A stretch of 53,125 nt of DNA from Phallusia fumigata (GCA_008931825.1 QXVZ01012168.1:1-53125), one strand, 5' to 3'. Counted from the stretch's first letter, positions 23,801 to 38,800 are shown. Numbers and translations: made by a program. Notes: generated from the letters alone by a model not told the origin.

Positions 23801-26800
23801 GAACACGTCTTCGTTCCGTTCAGCAAAGAGGACTCCGGCATTCGAACCAGGATCACGCAATCATCAACGCGGGTCTCCAAGCAATTGTCATATTCCGTGG
23901 ACACACGTAAGTTATCAATTTGAAAAGTGGGTATGTCTAGGGTCAAGTTTTGACATAAAAACTAAATGTCCTGTATTGACACAGTTGGGGAAAGCGACGT
24001 GAGGCGAACCTCGATTGTCTTCGAAAAGGAAGAAAACAGTTTCTCATCGACTGACATTAGCGAAGTTCAAAGCGTTGTTTCCAACTTATGCGAAATCATG
24101 GGAACTGAACTTTACAGCCAGGTAAATACAGTTCACTACTTGAAAGCATGCTGAATTTCCGTTTAACCAATACGGTTCTTAAACACCCACAGGTTGGTGA
24201 AGACTTTATCAAGATGGTTTTCTTGCTTCGTCGTCTTGACCCGTCCGCGCTTGAGCAAGTCCACAGCTCCCTAGATGGCGCCTGTCCCGTGCATGAAGAA
24301 GAGATCAAGTAAGAAAAAAATATAAAAATAACAGTTAAACGCTTATGTAGCGTTGTGCACTGGACTATGGACTCTAAGTCGTAAGTTAAAGCCTATTTCC
24401 TGCTTACAGAGCGATGTTCCAAGATGCTCTCCAATGGTGCGGAAGTGAAGGGTGCGTAGTGTTCGCTGCCAGAATGATTGAACGAGGTGAAATGACTGAC
24501 GCGATTGCCGCAAGATGGTTGACGTCGATGAGTCTAATTGCCGAACCAACCATTCCCATGCTCCGTGCATTGACGGTAAGTTTTCGACTCAAAAACATTT
24601 CTGCCCTGGTGTTGGTGATGTTTAATCGACAAGAATATTTGGCCTTGTATTTTTCTTTTTTCGAATAAATTTTAACCACGATGCATTAGCACGCAATTTC
24701 CACAAGTAAANGCCCTGGTGTTGGTGATGTTTAATCGACAATAATATTTGGCCTTGTATTTTTCTTTTTTTCGAATAAATTTTAACCACGATGCATTAGC
24801 ACGCAATTTCCACAAGCAAAATCGTTTTAAACACAACATCATAAGCAATAAATTGTATTTTGTAAAAAAGGCGGTTGTTCGTTCCGGACGTCTCGCTGAC
24901 AAATCATACCTCACCATGGGAACGATGATCCACCGCCTCCATGCCACTGTGGATGACTGCATGTCGGATCCTGATGTTGTGATCGCTCTGGAGCTGCTCG
25001 AACGCAAACTTGGTGTCAACTGCCGTACATCCAATCCTGAAACCAAGCAAGAGGTGGAAACCGTGTTTTTTGAAGCGGATTTTTTGCACGGTTTATACAT
25101 GACATGATTTCTGTGTTTTAGATTCTCTACGTTCTTCGCGCGATCGGTAACGCTGGGGGTTTTACTTCCCCAAGTATCCTTGCTGAGTGTGCACGTGAAA
25201 GCGACAACGACATGGAGACACGAATTGCGGCCGTTCAGGCATTTCGCAGAATGCCTTGCAACACTGACGTGAGTCACATATACGTTACTTTCTGAACCGA
25301 GAAGCGTTTTTTAATGCAATAAGGTTTTTTTTAATCTGGTTAATAAATTTAATACAGAGATCGGTCGTTTCCCGTCTTTTGTTCGACGCCGCCGAAGATT
25401 CAGAATTGAGAATCGGCGCTTACATGGCTCTCATGCAATGCCCGACGCCTAGCTTCATCAAACAAGTCATCCAAATGTGACAACGAGCCAATCCAACAAG
25501 GTAGCGCGATATAATACCATAAAATCCGCTTCAAAAAAATGCTAACAAAATTGTTCCTTTGCAGTCGCAAGCTTCGTGTGGACTCATCTGCAGCAGCTTC
25601 AAGAGTCGACTGATCCTCTCAAAGGTTACATCAAGCCTCTGCTTGTTGAGGCCGAGTTCGCCAAGCAACACGATCTTGATCCGAGAAAGTTCTCGCGCTT
25701 TTACGAAGCCACCCTCTTCTCAGGTAGAAAAACACACACAATACCTACAGGCTACAGCGTATTAAAACTAAGGCATTGTAACCATTGCCTCATATGATTG
25801 ACAGACATGAAATAATAATGTGCCTCCACTGGCCAATTCTTTACACTCTTGTAAACAAATGTTTGTTATATTTTTGTGTAGATGCATTGAACGCCGGCGC
25901 CACTGTTGAAAGCAGTGTTGTTTGGTCACCAAAGTCATTCGTACCACGCAGTGGATCAATTGACATGAGCCTAGATGTTTTCGGGCAAGCCGTCAACCTG
26001 TTTGAGGTAAGGGATGTTCTTTGGGATTTAAATAGCTTTAAAATACGTTAGATCTTAGTCCAAAATGTACCTGAAGATCAGCTGTGGGATTTTAGTGTTC
26101 GTTCGTTTCTAATAAACCAAACGTGGCTCGCAGATCGGAGGCCGCGTTGAAGGAGTTGAAACTCTGATCCAGTCGTTCCTGGGACCAAAAGGATACCTGA
26201 AGAACAACCGATTAAGCGACCTTTTCACCGCCGACGTTGAAGACGATGAGACCGACGAGGATGACGACGAACCAGAAGAACCGGTGATTGGAAGATCAGC
26301 TCGATCATCGAGCGATTCACGACTCAGAGAAATTAAACAACAGGTGCCGGTTAACATGTTAAATCGATACAGCAAATATTTGACCCAAATAGCGTTTTAG
26401 AGAACCTTTTTTTCAGCACTCACGGGAATTCGGTTTTTGTTTGCATAACAGCCTAATATACAAATATGATGGAAAGATACTTTTTTCATTGCTCTATTTT
26501 TAGCACGATTCGCGAGTTCCAACGGAGAACAAGCCAAGCGCCAGTTGGTACCTCCGTCTCTTCGGAAACGAAATGTACTACAAAAACACGAACGGCATGG
26601 CACCACTTTCTGCAGAGAGTGAATCAATCGACTTGTCCCCCATCCTTACTCGTCTGGCCACGGTAAGACTTTCAAACTTTTTGTTTACGACAACGTTACG
26701 ACAATTGCTTGAAGTTATACTTGGTAATATAGGGCAGTGACTTCAAATACCACGACGACATGATGCTGATGAACAGCGCTTTTGTTATCCCAACCATTGC

Positions 26801-29800
26801 TGGCCTTCCCCTTACACTTGCCTTTAACGGCACAGCTAGCATCGACGTCACTGCAAACGGACACCTTGACATGACGCAGTTCTTCACTCCCCAGCCAACA
26901 CTCGACATTTTAGGCTCCCTGAAACCAAGGTAAATCAGTTATGATTGTCAAAGGTAAAACAAAAAAGTACCAACACAAATTTCCCACGTATAATTATTTT
27001 TTCCATTACCTAATTGTTTTTTTCGAAATTTTTAGGGGTGTGGTTCTGGTAACTGGGGCAATGAGCGTTGATGCACACGTGACCCGTATCGGCTTGGCAA
27101 CAGAGTCTTCCGCTTTGACTTCATGGACGCTTGGAGGTAGAATTTCAGTTGACCAAGGCCAATCTGTTACCGTAAAAGTCGATGCACCTTACCAACGCAA
27201 CACCGTTTTCAGCTTCAAGTAAGACAATTTGTTGTTGCTTTTTACCATGAAATCCTGATTTTTGAACTTAAAAATAAACTTTAATAAACTTCTATTTCAG
27301 GCACAAGTTAATGAAAATCGTGGGAAACCAAAAGGTTACGCCGAACGACGGTCTTCTTGGCCTTTCACAGATTGAGAGCGATTGTCAACCGGAATTCGCC
27401 GGCCAGCGCATGTGCATTTCCAACTCGATGACACGCTACCCATCCGTAAGCTGCAAATTCTGTGTTAAAACGTTTTAATACACCAGTAGGGTTTAAACAC
27501 TTCCGAATCTCAGCATTCCAAAGTAAGACTGTTTAAGACTTGTTGAAACTTGGTAGGAGGAAGTTGGAAGCTACGTCCTTCCTACAAGTGGCCCACTGAC
27601 TATCGACATCTATCTTGAGAAGACCGACACTGGCTTCGACCACTACCTTATGCAAGCCCAATACTCGACCGAGTATTCTCAGGTAAACAGCTTTTTTATC
27701 TTAAAGTACAAACGCTGCTGCAATATGTTAAAACCTTCCGGCATTAAACCTTGCATTTTGCAGGGAAGCGAAATTCCGACTGTTTTGACCACTTCGATGG
27801 TCCTTGACACTCCAGGATCGTCCATCAACCGTCGCACTAACCTCAACTTGAACTATAACACCAATGACATGACATTCAACTTGGACTTCACGCATCCAAC
27901 CCAGGCCGTGGCGTTGTCAGGTACTCATTTGACCTCTTACAAAAACCTGATTCGTTGGAACCTATGCACGCACACGACCTAACTTAATGTGCACTTTATT
28001 GCAGGAAGCATCGAAAACGGTTTGAGTCGCAAGGAAGTTGTGGTGACGTATCGACGCAATAAGGAACAGTCTAGCTTTACAGTAAGAAAGCAATGTTTCA
28101 ACAAGAAAACACTGGTCACTTATCTGTGATTTTTACAGGCAACTTACGAGAAGCTCACCGAGTTAACTGAGACCAGATGGGAACTGAACACTGTTCTTCA
28201 GATGCCAAGTAAAACTGTAAACGGACACGCTTTAATGGTTCTCGATCCGTCCAGAAAGGCAATCCTCAACATGACCATCGACAACCTGATGGCTGACCCA
28301 ATCGCCTTGAACTGTACGTTATTAAATAACCTGTTTTGTGTGTACTGATCACTGCTTGCGTAAAAATGCCAAGTTAACTGCAGTATTTCGTTTGTTAACT
28401 ATGGATAAAAAATATTGACTGTCGACTAAGTTTGAATCCACCCCCCAACTGTACTTGGAACCGAACAGTAGAAATCGCAAAAAACACCGAAATTGACTTT
28501 GAGTTATTTCTATAGTTGCACTGCGTGACGAAAGCGCAGGAAGTCGTTTGATCTACGGTGGAAATGGTTTATTGAAGATCCCTGGAATGATTGACAGCGG
28601 TGTCGGATTCGATGTTAATATCAAGCCCAGATCTGACGCATTTAGCTTTAAACTTGACTATGAATTCAGTGGACAGGAACAACAGAGGTATTATTTTGCA
28701 ATCCATAGTGTGAATTTAATTCTCGAATGCAAAAAAATGGGCAAAAAGGGAAAAACCTGTTAGGGCCCTGTGACGAGAAGATGTTATCAAAACACAAGCT
28801 GGACTATAAACAATTCTAATTTATAAGTTTTTTTTTAGATTTTGCTTGTAATTAAAGACTGGAAACTAATTACTTTTTTAGCGTGCCGCAATACCGGTCC
28901 AAAATGCAACCCCCAATTTTTTAACAGCATTCTTTTCGTGCACAAACGCCGATCACGCTCAACGTCGACCGTCACCAAGTGGGAAGCAACTCAGAAGTTG
29001 GCCTGTTCGCAGTATCCCATTGTCAACCACCACATCTTTTGCAACTATTCCAATGGGCCAGGAGCGATCAGCTCATACGTGAAAGTGGGCTACGGTCGTC
29101 ACGCAGGACACGACGACAACTCCAAATACATTTCCATTAGTCAGAGCTTCACAAAATCGGAAAGCATCGATAGCAACTCTCTCGAAGGATCCCTTGCTCT
29201 TACAATGCCATCTTTCAATGTGGATTACTCGGCCGGGCTGCAACACACCTACAGTGAGAGTTCTTTCAATACCGCAATGAACCTGGCAGGTTACGAGATG
29301 TCAGTAATGATGGAAAACTTAACCCAGCAGAACGGCGGACTTGTCCACCTCAACATGGAAACCCAATTCCCGACAGCATGGGGACAAATTCACTACACCG
29401 AGACAGTGCGGGAGACCCAGAAGAGCATGTACCACATCAACTCGCAATTTTCAGTTGGTTCGTCGCAAGCAATCACTATAAGGGGAGACATCTATTTTGA
29501 CAACTTAGCCGAACACAAGCGACTTGAATCTACCGTACGCGGAGCAAACAACGACCTCCTTTGGCACCAACGATCAATTTTCGAATTCCTTACTCCGTCT
29601 GGTTTTCTTACCCAGCACAGTTTGGAGTCTCGGTTTAACCGACTTGTCAACGTGAGTATTCGCCACGAAGGGCAAAAGCAAGGCGGTTTTGAAACTAACG
29701 TTGTAGCAGTGTACGAACCAAGCATCTTCGCTGACTTAAAAATTGACTTCGAAAGCACCGACACCGATTGCGCACAATTGGTCCGGCTTGACTTCTTGAA

Positions 29801-32800
29801 CGAATTAGGCATAAAGCGATTCTTGCAAGTCAATACTCACAAAATGGCAACCACCACCGCCACAGAGGGAAGCTACTCTGGAACTTTTGTCTTCACTACT
29901 GACGTGGCCTCTATTCCAGTGAAAAGTGTGTCAGGCGAAACTAGTCTTGAAACTTCGTTAGATTCTACCTCCAGTGATGGTTCCTTGGTTGTTGATGATT
30001 CGGAGTTACTCGGTTTCAGTGCCTCCCATAGTTACAGCATCGGCGACGATTTATTAGGAATGAGGACTGTTGACATCACACTCAGGCAACGAATGTGCGA
30101 ATTCACGCCCAACAAATTGGTGATCAGCACTTCCATTCAGAGCACGATGGACAACGGACAAACAGTGACGTTCAACTACAACCAAGACGACGTAGAAAAG
30201 CTCGTGACCAGCCTCCAAATTGCAATGGACAGTCAAACCATCGAAGGCCAAGCATCGCAACACTTTAGCACCGACTTCCCTACTGAAATGACTTACGTTG
30301 TAAGGGCCATTACCAATGGAGTCAACATGCGCTTGGGAGTTGACGGAAGAACAGCCACACTTGAAGTTGCTAAGGCTAGCGATAGTTCGGTAAGGCTTAC
30401 TTGGTCTCACAATCTTCCGTCCCTCAGGGCCCAGGAGGTGCCAATATCAATTGAATCCACCTTGTCATGGGGACAGCAGCCAAGCAGCGGCTCAAAGGGG
30501 GCTTGGATGATGGCAACTGTAAATCGACTGCAGGACTTTAACGCACAAGCACTCTACAACTCCGAGAGCAAACGAGTGACCTTCTCAGTCCGACACGACG
30601 TATCGTCCCTTTATCAGTTTATTCCACAGATCGAAGCAATCGCAAGTTCACTGATCACCAGAGAATCAGGTCACATACGTTCAAGTATCCACGTCAACAC
30701 CACCGAAATCTCGCTGAATGAACTTACCTGGAGTCCCACCGAAATACAGGTACGCGTCCATCATGCCGTGCCCCTTCTGGACAGCTACAAAATCCCAAGG
30801 CTTAATGAGCTGCTCATGGAATACACTGGTGAGTCAACGGACAACGGAAGAGTAAGAATCGTAACTGACGTTGACAGCGTGCACTCGGAACTCATTCTCA
30901 CATCCAGCCCAGCAGTCGCCAGCATCCGGTATACTTCCAACTGCCCAGTGATCGGCGGTGACGTTGAACTCGCATATCAAAAGCAATCCACCGATGGCAG
31001 CTTCACAATCACGTACACCAGAAACGGAATTGAGAAGAGTGCGACTATCGGCATCAACTTCGACGACTCAAGCAACAGTTTTAATGCCAACTGGAACCAG
31101 AACATCATTGTGTATGAGGATTTCCCTATGATACCACGATCAGGATCTGCAAGATTCGGATACGCATTTGAGGATACAGCCTTTGGTGCAGACACCCAGT
31201 TGACTTATAATGACTACCATGGAGAACTATCAACGCAGTTTTCATATCCAATCACCAAAAAGAAGGCTCTCGTCAGCTTCGAAGTAACTCTAGGTCAAAA
31301 CGTTTTTGAAATCGCGTCAAATTTTCACACAATTCTGATGGCAAGAACCGATTATTCTTCTGAGGTTTTCACCAGCTTGAAATACACTTTGGATGAGGAT
31401 TTGGAAAGGTTTGCAAGAGTCAGGTTGCACTTTGACGATGGTGTCGAAAGCGGAACTGGTGTCATGGAGGCAACTGCTCGGTTCAATCACAATCAACCAA
31501 TCCAACCTGTCCCACGTAGTATTATCACCACAGTGACCATCACCCCACAATCCTATGGGTACGAAACCGCATTGTCTGTCACAACGAATGACAATGTCGA
31601 GCGCATTTCTCTAGTCGGTGGATTTAACCCAGAAAGCAACACAGTGACTGTCGGATACGCCCAGGGTATCCCATACCTTACCGAACTGGGTGTCTTCCAA
31701 AGCGTAACACTTGTTATGAGCGGGGGCCTTCAGGAATCTGATGTTGGGTTCTCAATCAACGGCCGATTTTCGGTGCAAATCGATGATGAGGTTTACAGCG
31801 CAAGTGCAAGTTCCGGGTACGAAATGGGCGACAGCGACATCACAGTTACATCGGATTTGAGCCAGCAAATTGCACCTCTCATCATGCTGAGAGTACCCAA
31901 GCGGGTACATAAAGTGACTACCCTCAATTACGGATTGTTAGACAAAACCAGCATGTCGGGTGCACTTCAACTCACAAGCAATGTCGAGCGCACTGTGTAC
32001 GATCTTGACACCAACACCGATACGCAAATTCAGAATCAAATTCAGGCCGAAATTAACGTGGAGCTTTTCAACTGGCACGTAAGCTTCTCAGGAAGCCACG
32101 ATTTCGATTTTGCCGACATCCCACACAACATCCAGTACGAAATTGCAGCTTCAGGATCGGCTGATGGCTCTCCGGTGCTTCATAAGTCACTTACGATGTC
32201 GGTGACCCTCGACGGAGTTAAGCAAACTGCCTCGGTGACGATGAACCGAAACAAAGCCAGCAGGAGCTTTTACCTTGCGTCCAAACACAACGTGACTAAG
32301 ATCTTAGCGTATGGAGTTCCCGGTAATATGTCCATCGACTTCCAAATGAACGACAACTTGGACGCCGATTTGAAAATCGTCTACGACACAGCGAAAAAGA
32401 GCGTCGGCTTCAAACTCGACTACGATGGAAATCAAAAGAAGCTCGTTTTCTACTTTAACCACAACTTCGACATGATTGTGGAAAACTGGAGCATTCCGAA
32501 GTCAATGGGATTTGAATCCCAGTGCTTGGTCAACGCCGACAACATGCAGTTAATGCTGAAATACGTATGGGGCAACATCATTAGCAAAGCTGAAGTAACG
32601 TCCGGTTGGCATGGGTCATGGGACATGCCGTCACTCAACATCAGGATGACGCAGAACATGACTACTGATGAAGTGTTCCCAGTGAGTATCACGTTTGATG
32701 GCTCTGCACAGTCCAACCAAGGATTTACTACTAATCTCCACACCAGCCGCGGCTACGCACGGTTGTCATGCAGTCAACACGACATGGGCGGGACGCTTAC

Positions 32801-35800
32801 CGACGTTACTTGCTCACTGCGCCAAAACTTTGACTCGTTGATCGTCCCCCGTTTATCAGAGCTTGAAGCCACCTTCAACAAGGGCGAAGGAACAAGAACG
32901 GTTCAAATGACCGTGTCCTGTGATCGCGAGCAGAAACTGCAAACCACAATGACCACAACTTGGAACGTGGAAAACCTGTCTGCCTCCGTTTCGGTGTCCA
33001 ACACACAAGAATTCGTTGAAAACGATGTCTTTCCAAGCACCTTTACACTCTACACCAACGGCAGTGTCCGTAATCCACGTTTTACCACCTTTACCTCCTT
33101 GACACGCAGCAACGGAGATCCATTCCAGTTGTCTGTTGACACAGGCTATGACATTGAAGACATATCTGCGTATTTGCTAATCAAGCACAAGCAGACTGCA
33201 TGGAAGGCCGTGCTTCCTCGCACGTTCCGAGTCGACGGCAGTTTCACATCGGACAGTGAAGGAGTCCTTATTACAGTTGTCACCAAGAGAGGCCGAAAGA
33301 CAAACAGAATCACCGCAGGATATGGATACCATAACAGGGATGAAACCGTGTACGGCAGGGTCAGCTACAATCACGATTTTGCCGATTACCAAGAGAAAGT
33401 TCCAATGCACGGAATGACTACTCTACTTCTCGGCAAGACAACCAACTCCTTGTTCGGACACGTCAATGTTACCATGGATGACATTGCTTTGACCCACTCC
33501 GCACAGGCAAACTACAACAAACTCGCGGACTCGATGTCGGTCATGGCCGAGGTGGTACTCAACAACCAGTACCTACAAGAACTTGGCGTACCACACACTG
33601 TCTCAGCGTCGGCGTCGTATGATATGATCAACAACATGCGCAGCGCAGCATCCATCCATTACGGAGACAAGTCTTTTACCGTGACCCTCGAGAGTGATGA
33701 AGAAACGTCGGCGGTTTTGCACGTGCAGCAAAATTTCGACTTCAAGCCAAACGACGTCAGAGTTTCCGTTACGGGATCGATGACCGACGGACAAGCTACA
33801 ATGGAAATCACCATCGATGGCGTTACACAAGACATCGTGCTTTCCGGAAATTATGCCCCAGGAGAGGCAAACGTGCAGCTGATTCACGGTTTTGATAACA
33901 GCATCATCCCCACCCAGGTTTCACTTGGAGGAAGCTACAGACTCACACCTGATGTTTACGTTTCTGCCAATGCCAACGTAGATGGATCTCAGTACAGCGT
34001 GTCTGGCGGCTATGAGAAACTTACCAACGGTTTCCGCGTGTCGTCGTCACTGCTTGATGACGTCAGCCGATCGGCTACCTTTAGACAGAACATGCTACCG
34101 GGTGGAATCTCGTTTGAGCTTGATCACACCATTCCCGAACTGGAAAAGTACGTCCCGCAGTCCGTTGGAGTTTCAGCTAGTGCTCGTCTTTCACCAAGAC
34201 CGAACATCACCGCGAGTATTCGCCAGGAAAATACCACACAACGCTTTACAGCCGAAACCGACTTGCCCACCTTGCAATTCAGTCTTAACCACGATGTCGC
34301 TCTGTTGCCTATTCCAAGATCGATCACGTTTAAAATCTCGGGGTCGCTGAACCCACCACAAGGCTCGATCAAGATGGTCGTCGACGGCCAAACTAGAACC
34401 GCCACTGCTGAAGTTGATCCAACAAATCTTGTCGCAAGCTTTATCCACAACATCCCGGAAATTCCCTTACCAGAATCCTTAAGTGTCGAAGTTTCAGGAT
34501 CAATGAGTCCACCTAGTGGCTCGCTGTTTGTAACCATTGACGGAAAGCGCGAGGAAGTGACGGCAAGTGTAAACCCAACTGAAATGAGTGGAGCAGTTCG
34601 CCAAACATCTTCCTTTCTTAGCTCATTAATGATCCCTAACGACATCGCATTCGGCGTCAAGGGAAGTGCCGAGTCAATGAGCGGCGAAATTTACATTTCA
34701 ATTGACGGAAAGTTAAGGAACATCGGAGGATCAGTGAACAAGCCACGAGGTCTTGCATCGTTTTTCCACTCCATGCCAGAAATTGAGACTTATCTTCCAA
34801 GAAACATCACAGTGCGAATAACCGGAGGAATGGAACCCCTGCAAGGCTCAATCACGCTAACCATGGACGAAGTAGAACGTCAAGTCACTGGCCAGGTTAA
34901 CACTAGAAGTCCATTTATGTTTATCAGCCACACTGTGCCTGAAATTGATGAGTATTTCCCAAGGGATCTGCGTGCGTCATTGGGCTTTACATCCGAATCA
35001 GTACAAGCCTCTGTTAGCTACACCAAACTAAGCGTTGAGAAGATGGCATCATTTGGAGTCGACTTCAGTCCCAACCATGTGAGAATTCAAGCTGCGCAGA
35101 CCATGATCGAAGGCAAAAACGTTCCCTCGCAAATCACCGTCGACGTTGCTGGAAGCGTTGAATACAAGAATTTCACTGTGATGACGGAATTCGACAGCAG
35201 TTACTTTAACCTAAACGGAAATGTCCTTGTGGGAACAAACAGCGACGGTTGGTACGGAATCACAACAAGCGCTCAACACAACGTGCGCATGTTGCGCAAG
35301 AAGTTGCTGTTTCCCAAGAACCTGCAGGTTGAATTCAAGGGTCGCAAGAGTGGTAAAACATTCGAGACAGCGATCGTCTTAGACTTGATTAAGGCTCACG
35401 ACTACCAAGGCTATGCATCCATCACACCAACTCCCTCAGAGAACCAGTTTAACCTTAGAACCGAGTACACACACACCTACAACGGACTCACAAGGTCAGT
35501 TTCCGGCTCTGCAACGGCATCAAACTCCAATGGCTACAGCATTACAGTTGATGGATCTCAGACAAGCCCCGAAGCATATAACATCGGTTTCTCGGTCTCG
35601 AAGGAGCTCACTGTTGCTGACAACGTACAGGGGCGCGTTACCTTCTCCGGACGACAAAACATACCAGAACTTGTTGAAGCAGGCGTCCCGAGCATCATCC
35701 AAAACGGTGTAGTCACTTTTGATCTTAGTGAGCCCATTGGCAACGTTGTCTTCTCAATGACCATGGACGGTGAGGCACATGATGTTCGTGTCGATTACAA

Positions 35801-38800
35801 CAGGGAACGAAGCCAAAATTCGTTCACGATGCGAACCCGAGTTGTTGTAGCTGTTCCTGATGTCAACATGGATACAACCACGATTGTTTCTTTGAGCAGG
35901 GCCCAGGATATGTCGTGGATGCAAGTTAGCTACGAGATGACCGATCCTAACCCTGCCAGAGCCGATAGCGTAATTGCCAAAGTTTACATCGATGAGATGA
36001 ATCCAAGAATTACATTAAAACTCAAACAGAAAGAGCTTAACGACCTTAAGGTTCCGGTACAGAATGAGCTTTCTTTCTTGCGCCGAGATGTTTCCGACGA
36101 GCAAATCGACTGGTCTCTGCGACTGACGTGTGACGAGGAATCGATGGTGGTTGGCCTGAAGGCCACCCAAAGACTACCCAGCCACCTCAACTGGAATCTA
36201 TTTTTCGACCATAACGTCCATATGCTCAGTGAGCTAGTCCCATCACACTTGGCCAGCAAGTTTAATACCAACTACCTACCGACTGCGGAACAAACTAGGT
36301 TTGACTTTGCCATTGGCGTAGAACTTGATCAGTTCTATGTCTGGTACAACATGTCGGAAGTTTTGGGAAGCACGCATGGCACTGCAACGCAAAAGATGTC
36401 GCACAACACTGGTCCGCTGTTCAGTTATCTCGGATGGATGAATTACGTTGAAACTTACACCTATGACATAGTTAACGACGTCCTTACTCTAAATGGACAG
36501 GTGACGCATGACACCAGATCAGTGGGGACTTATACCTTCACTTTGAACTACAACACGAAAGCAATTCACTATGAAGCTGGCTACGAGCAATCGGGCTATG
36601 AGGCTGACTACCGCTTTAACCTGAATGGAGATTCGATTGATCTGCTTATCAGTTTAGACAAGAGCAACAGCAACAAATTCAACATTGCTTTTACCAAAGA
36701 CGAGTCACATATTACTGCCAATTTCCATTGCGACCTCTACGTACCAGAAATCACTAGCGAGTTTGTACATGTCAGCAACGACGAGGGTTGTCAGATCAAC
36801 TTGGCAACGGAGGTAAGATTCGAGGAAAATACATATTCCACCGAAGTTACCTTCGTACCTGTCACCGATGAAGAAATGAAGGGTCGTTCCCTGTCGGTTA
36901 TTTACAGCGTAAGCGACGGATCACGTCTTACCTTCAACATGTTGGGAAAATGTAACGGAGGATCCAGCGGAAACATGGACATAAACCTCATTAACAACAA
37001 CGTCATTGAAGGTCTTGCAAGGCGAACCAAAATCGTTGAATCTTACACTCTCAGTGGTTACAACTTTGCCTACACCAGCGACCGACAGAGAATTGTCACC
37101 GACGCAACTTATTCCTCAAGAGATAATGCGTATGACATAAATTGGAATTTCTACCAGAATGTTATGGCACCCACTTATCCGCGCGACTTTACATCGAGTG
37201 TCAACATCAATGCAGAGAGTTGGAGAGCACACTTGACCGTGGATGAAATTGAAATGATTCTGTTTAATGTTGCAAACCAAGAAATCACGGCCAGGATCAA
37301 GACATTAACCGGAAGCGATGTTTTCCACTTGACCGGAAACTACGTGGTGCAGCCGTCATACGAAGTCGACGTCACTGTCAACTGCGTTCCGCTTGAACTC
37401 AACCTGAGTTTCTCCGGTGCTTTTACTTTCATGGAACAAAGCACTGGTAATTCGTCGCTTATCGCCACACTGCAAGATCTTAACACCGATCAGAGCGTTC
37501 ACTTCAACATGTACGCTCATCCCACTGGCACTGCTCCAGCCGACTTTTACGGAGGACTGTTTCTGCTTTCTGATCTCTCCATTGCTCCATTCACTTTCAC
37601 GTCATCTCTGAACTCGACCTACGACGCTCAAGGCACCTACAGCCACGATTTCCAGATGCGTTGGAACGACAACGTTCTTGCCCTCGTCGGTAGTTACGCA
37701 GAACAAACGTTCCGCTTGAGCCTAACGCAGCCGTGGACCGAGACAGTCAATACCATTATCTTGTCTGGGGCAAACCGCTCCTCCACTACCGGTGAAAAGA
37801 CTAAATCCGTAGCAGTACAGTGGGGTGAAGAGTCCGACGCATTCGGCGTCACACTGGTTTCGTTAAAGCAGCCGCTCCAAGACCGCATGACGATGACCCT
37901 TAACCAACCATCAGGAGTCGTCGGCTTCCAAGAATGGGAAGGCATCGTGGATGTAGACAAAACAACCGCAAATGTGTACAACTTCAATTTCCGGTCTCAG
38001 TTGGATGGCACACCAACCTTGCTGATAGTGAACTACCAAGGAGCTTTGCCACAGCCACTGGGCCACCACGAGCTCGTTGTCACCATCACCCAACCATTCA
38101 CCACAAAAATTCCAACCACTTTTGTAACTACCGGCATTATGACCATTTCATCCGCATGGTTGTACGAAAGCGACTGGCGAATCACCTCCGAAGGTCGTGA
38201 TCTGGCTGCCCTAGTGAAGAACTACCGACCAAGCGCCAATGGTTACAGTTTTGATTTCATGTGGAAACAGTCGTACGTGAACATGCCTGGAAGTTTCATT
38301 TCTATTGCAAGCCAGAGTGAGACCTCAGAAGGACAAGTTACAAACACAGCCAGCCTCCAGGTGGACCAACTGCCAGTCATGTCAAGTAATATCATGTACA
38401 GCAACTTGCAAGACGACGGTATGACCAATATATCGGGTAAAGTATCCTTGAAGACAGGGCCGCTATCAAGGTTCCTGTTTTTCCGCGATCTCGACGTAAC
38501 GTCTTGGTACAAGAACGCGTATCAGCAAAACCGGAAAATGCCAGCTTTCAGCACAACCATCATCGTTGATGGTAAGCAATACCACGTTGACGGAAGCTTC
38601 AGCTCAAAGACCCGTGACAGCGATGTTAGGTTTATTGGCGATTTGACCATTCAGCACCCACACAAGATTGTTCTGTTCGGAAAGAGAATGCCGTCATCTA
38701 ACACCGGCAACTTCAAACTGGTCGTCAAGCCGAAAGGTTCGCAGATAAACCTGAACTACGACAACGAACTTATGGACAACGAAATCAACATCTTCCAACA

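Noticed and set aside
18043-24661. Real exon-cassette duplication in the lipoprotein gene
   Set aside because: Introns are as similar as exons and the copies abut a single N. The same pattern occurs at most other N sites, so unmerged alleles explain it better.
24672-25277. 201-codon minus-strand frame
   Set aside because: It runs antisense through real lipoprotein exons and across the N at 24711; it is a shadow of the coding strand.
28842-28927. Start of the lipoprotein giant reading frame as coding sequence
   Set aside because: The first 86 bases of the open frame lie before the acceptor that restores phase with the previous exon; they are intron.
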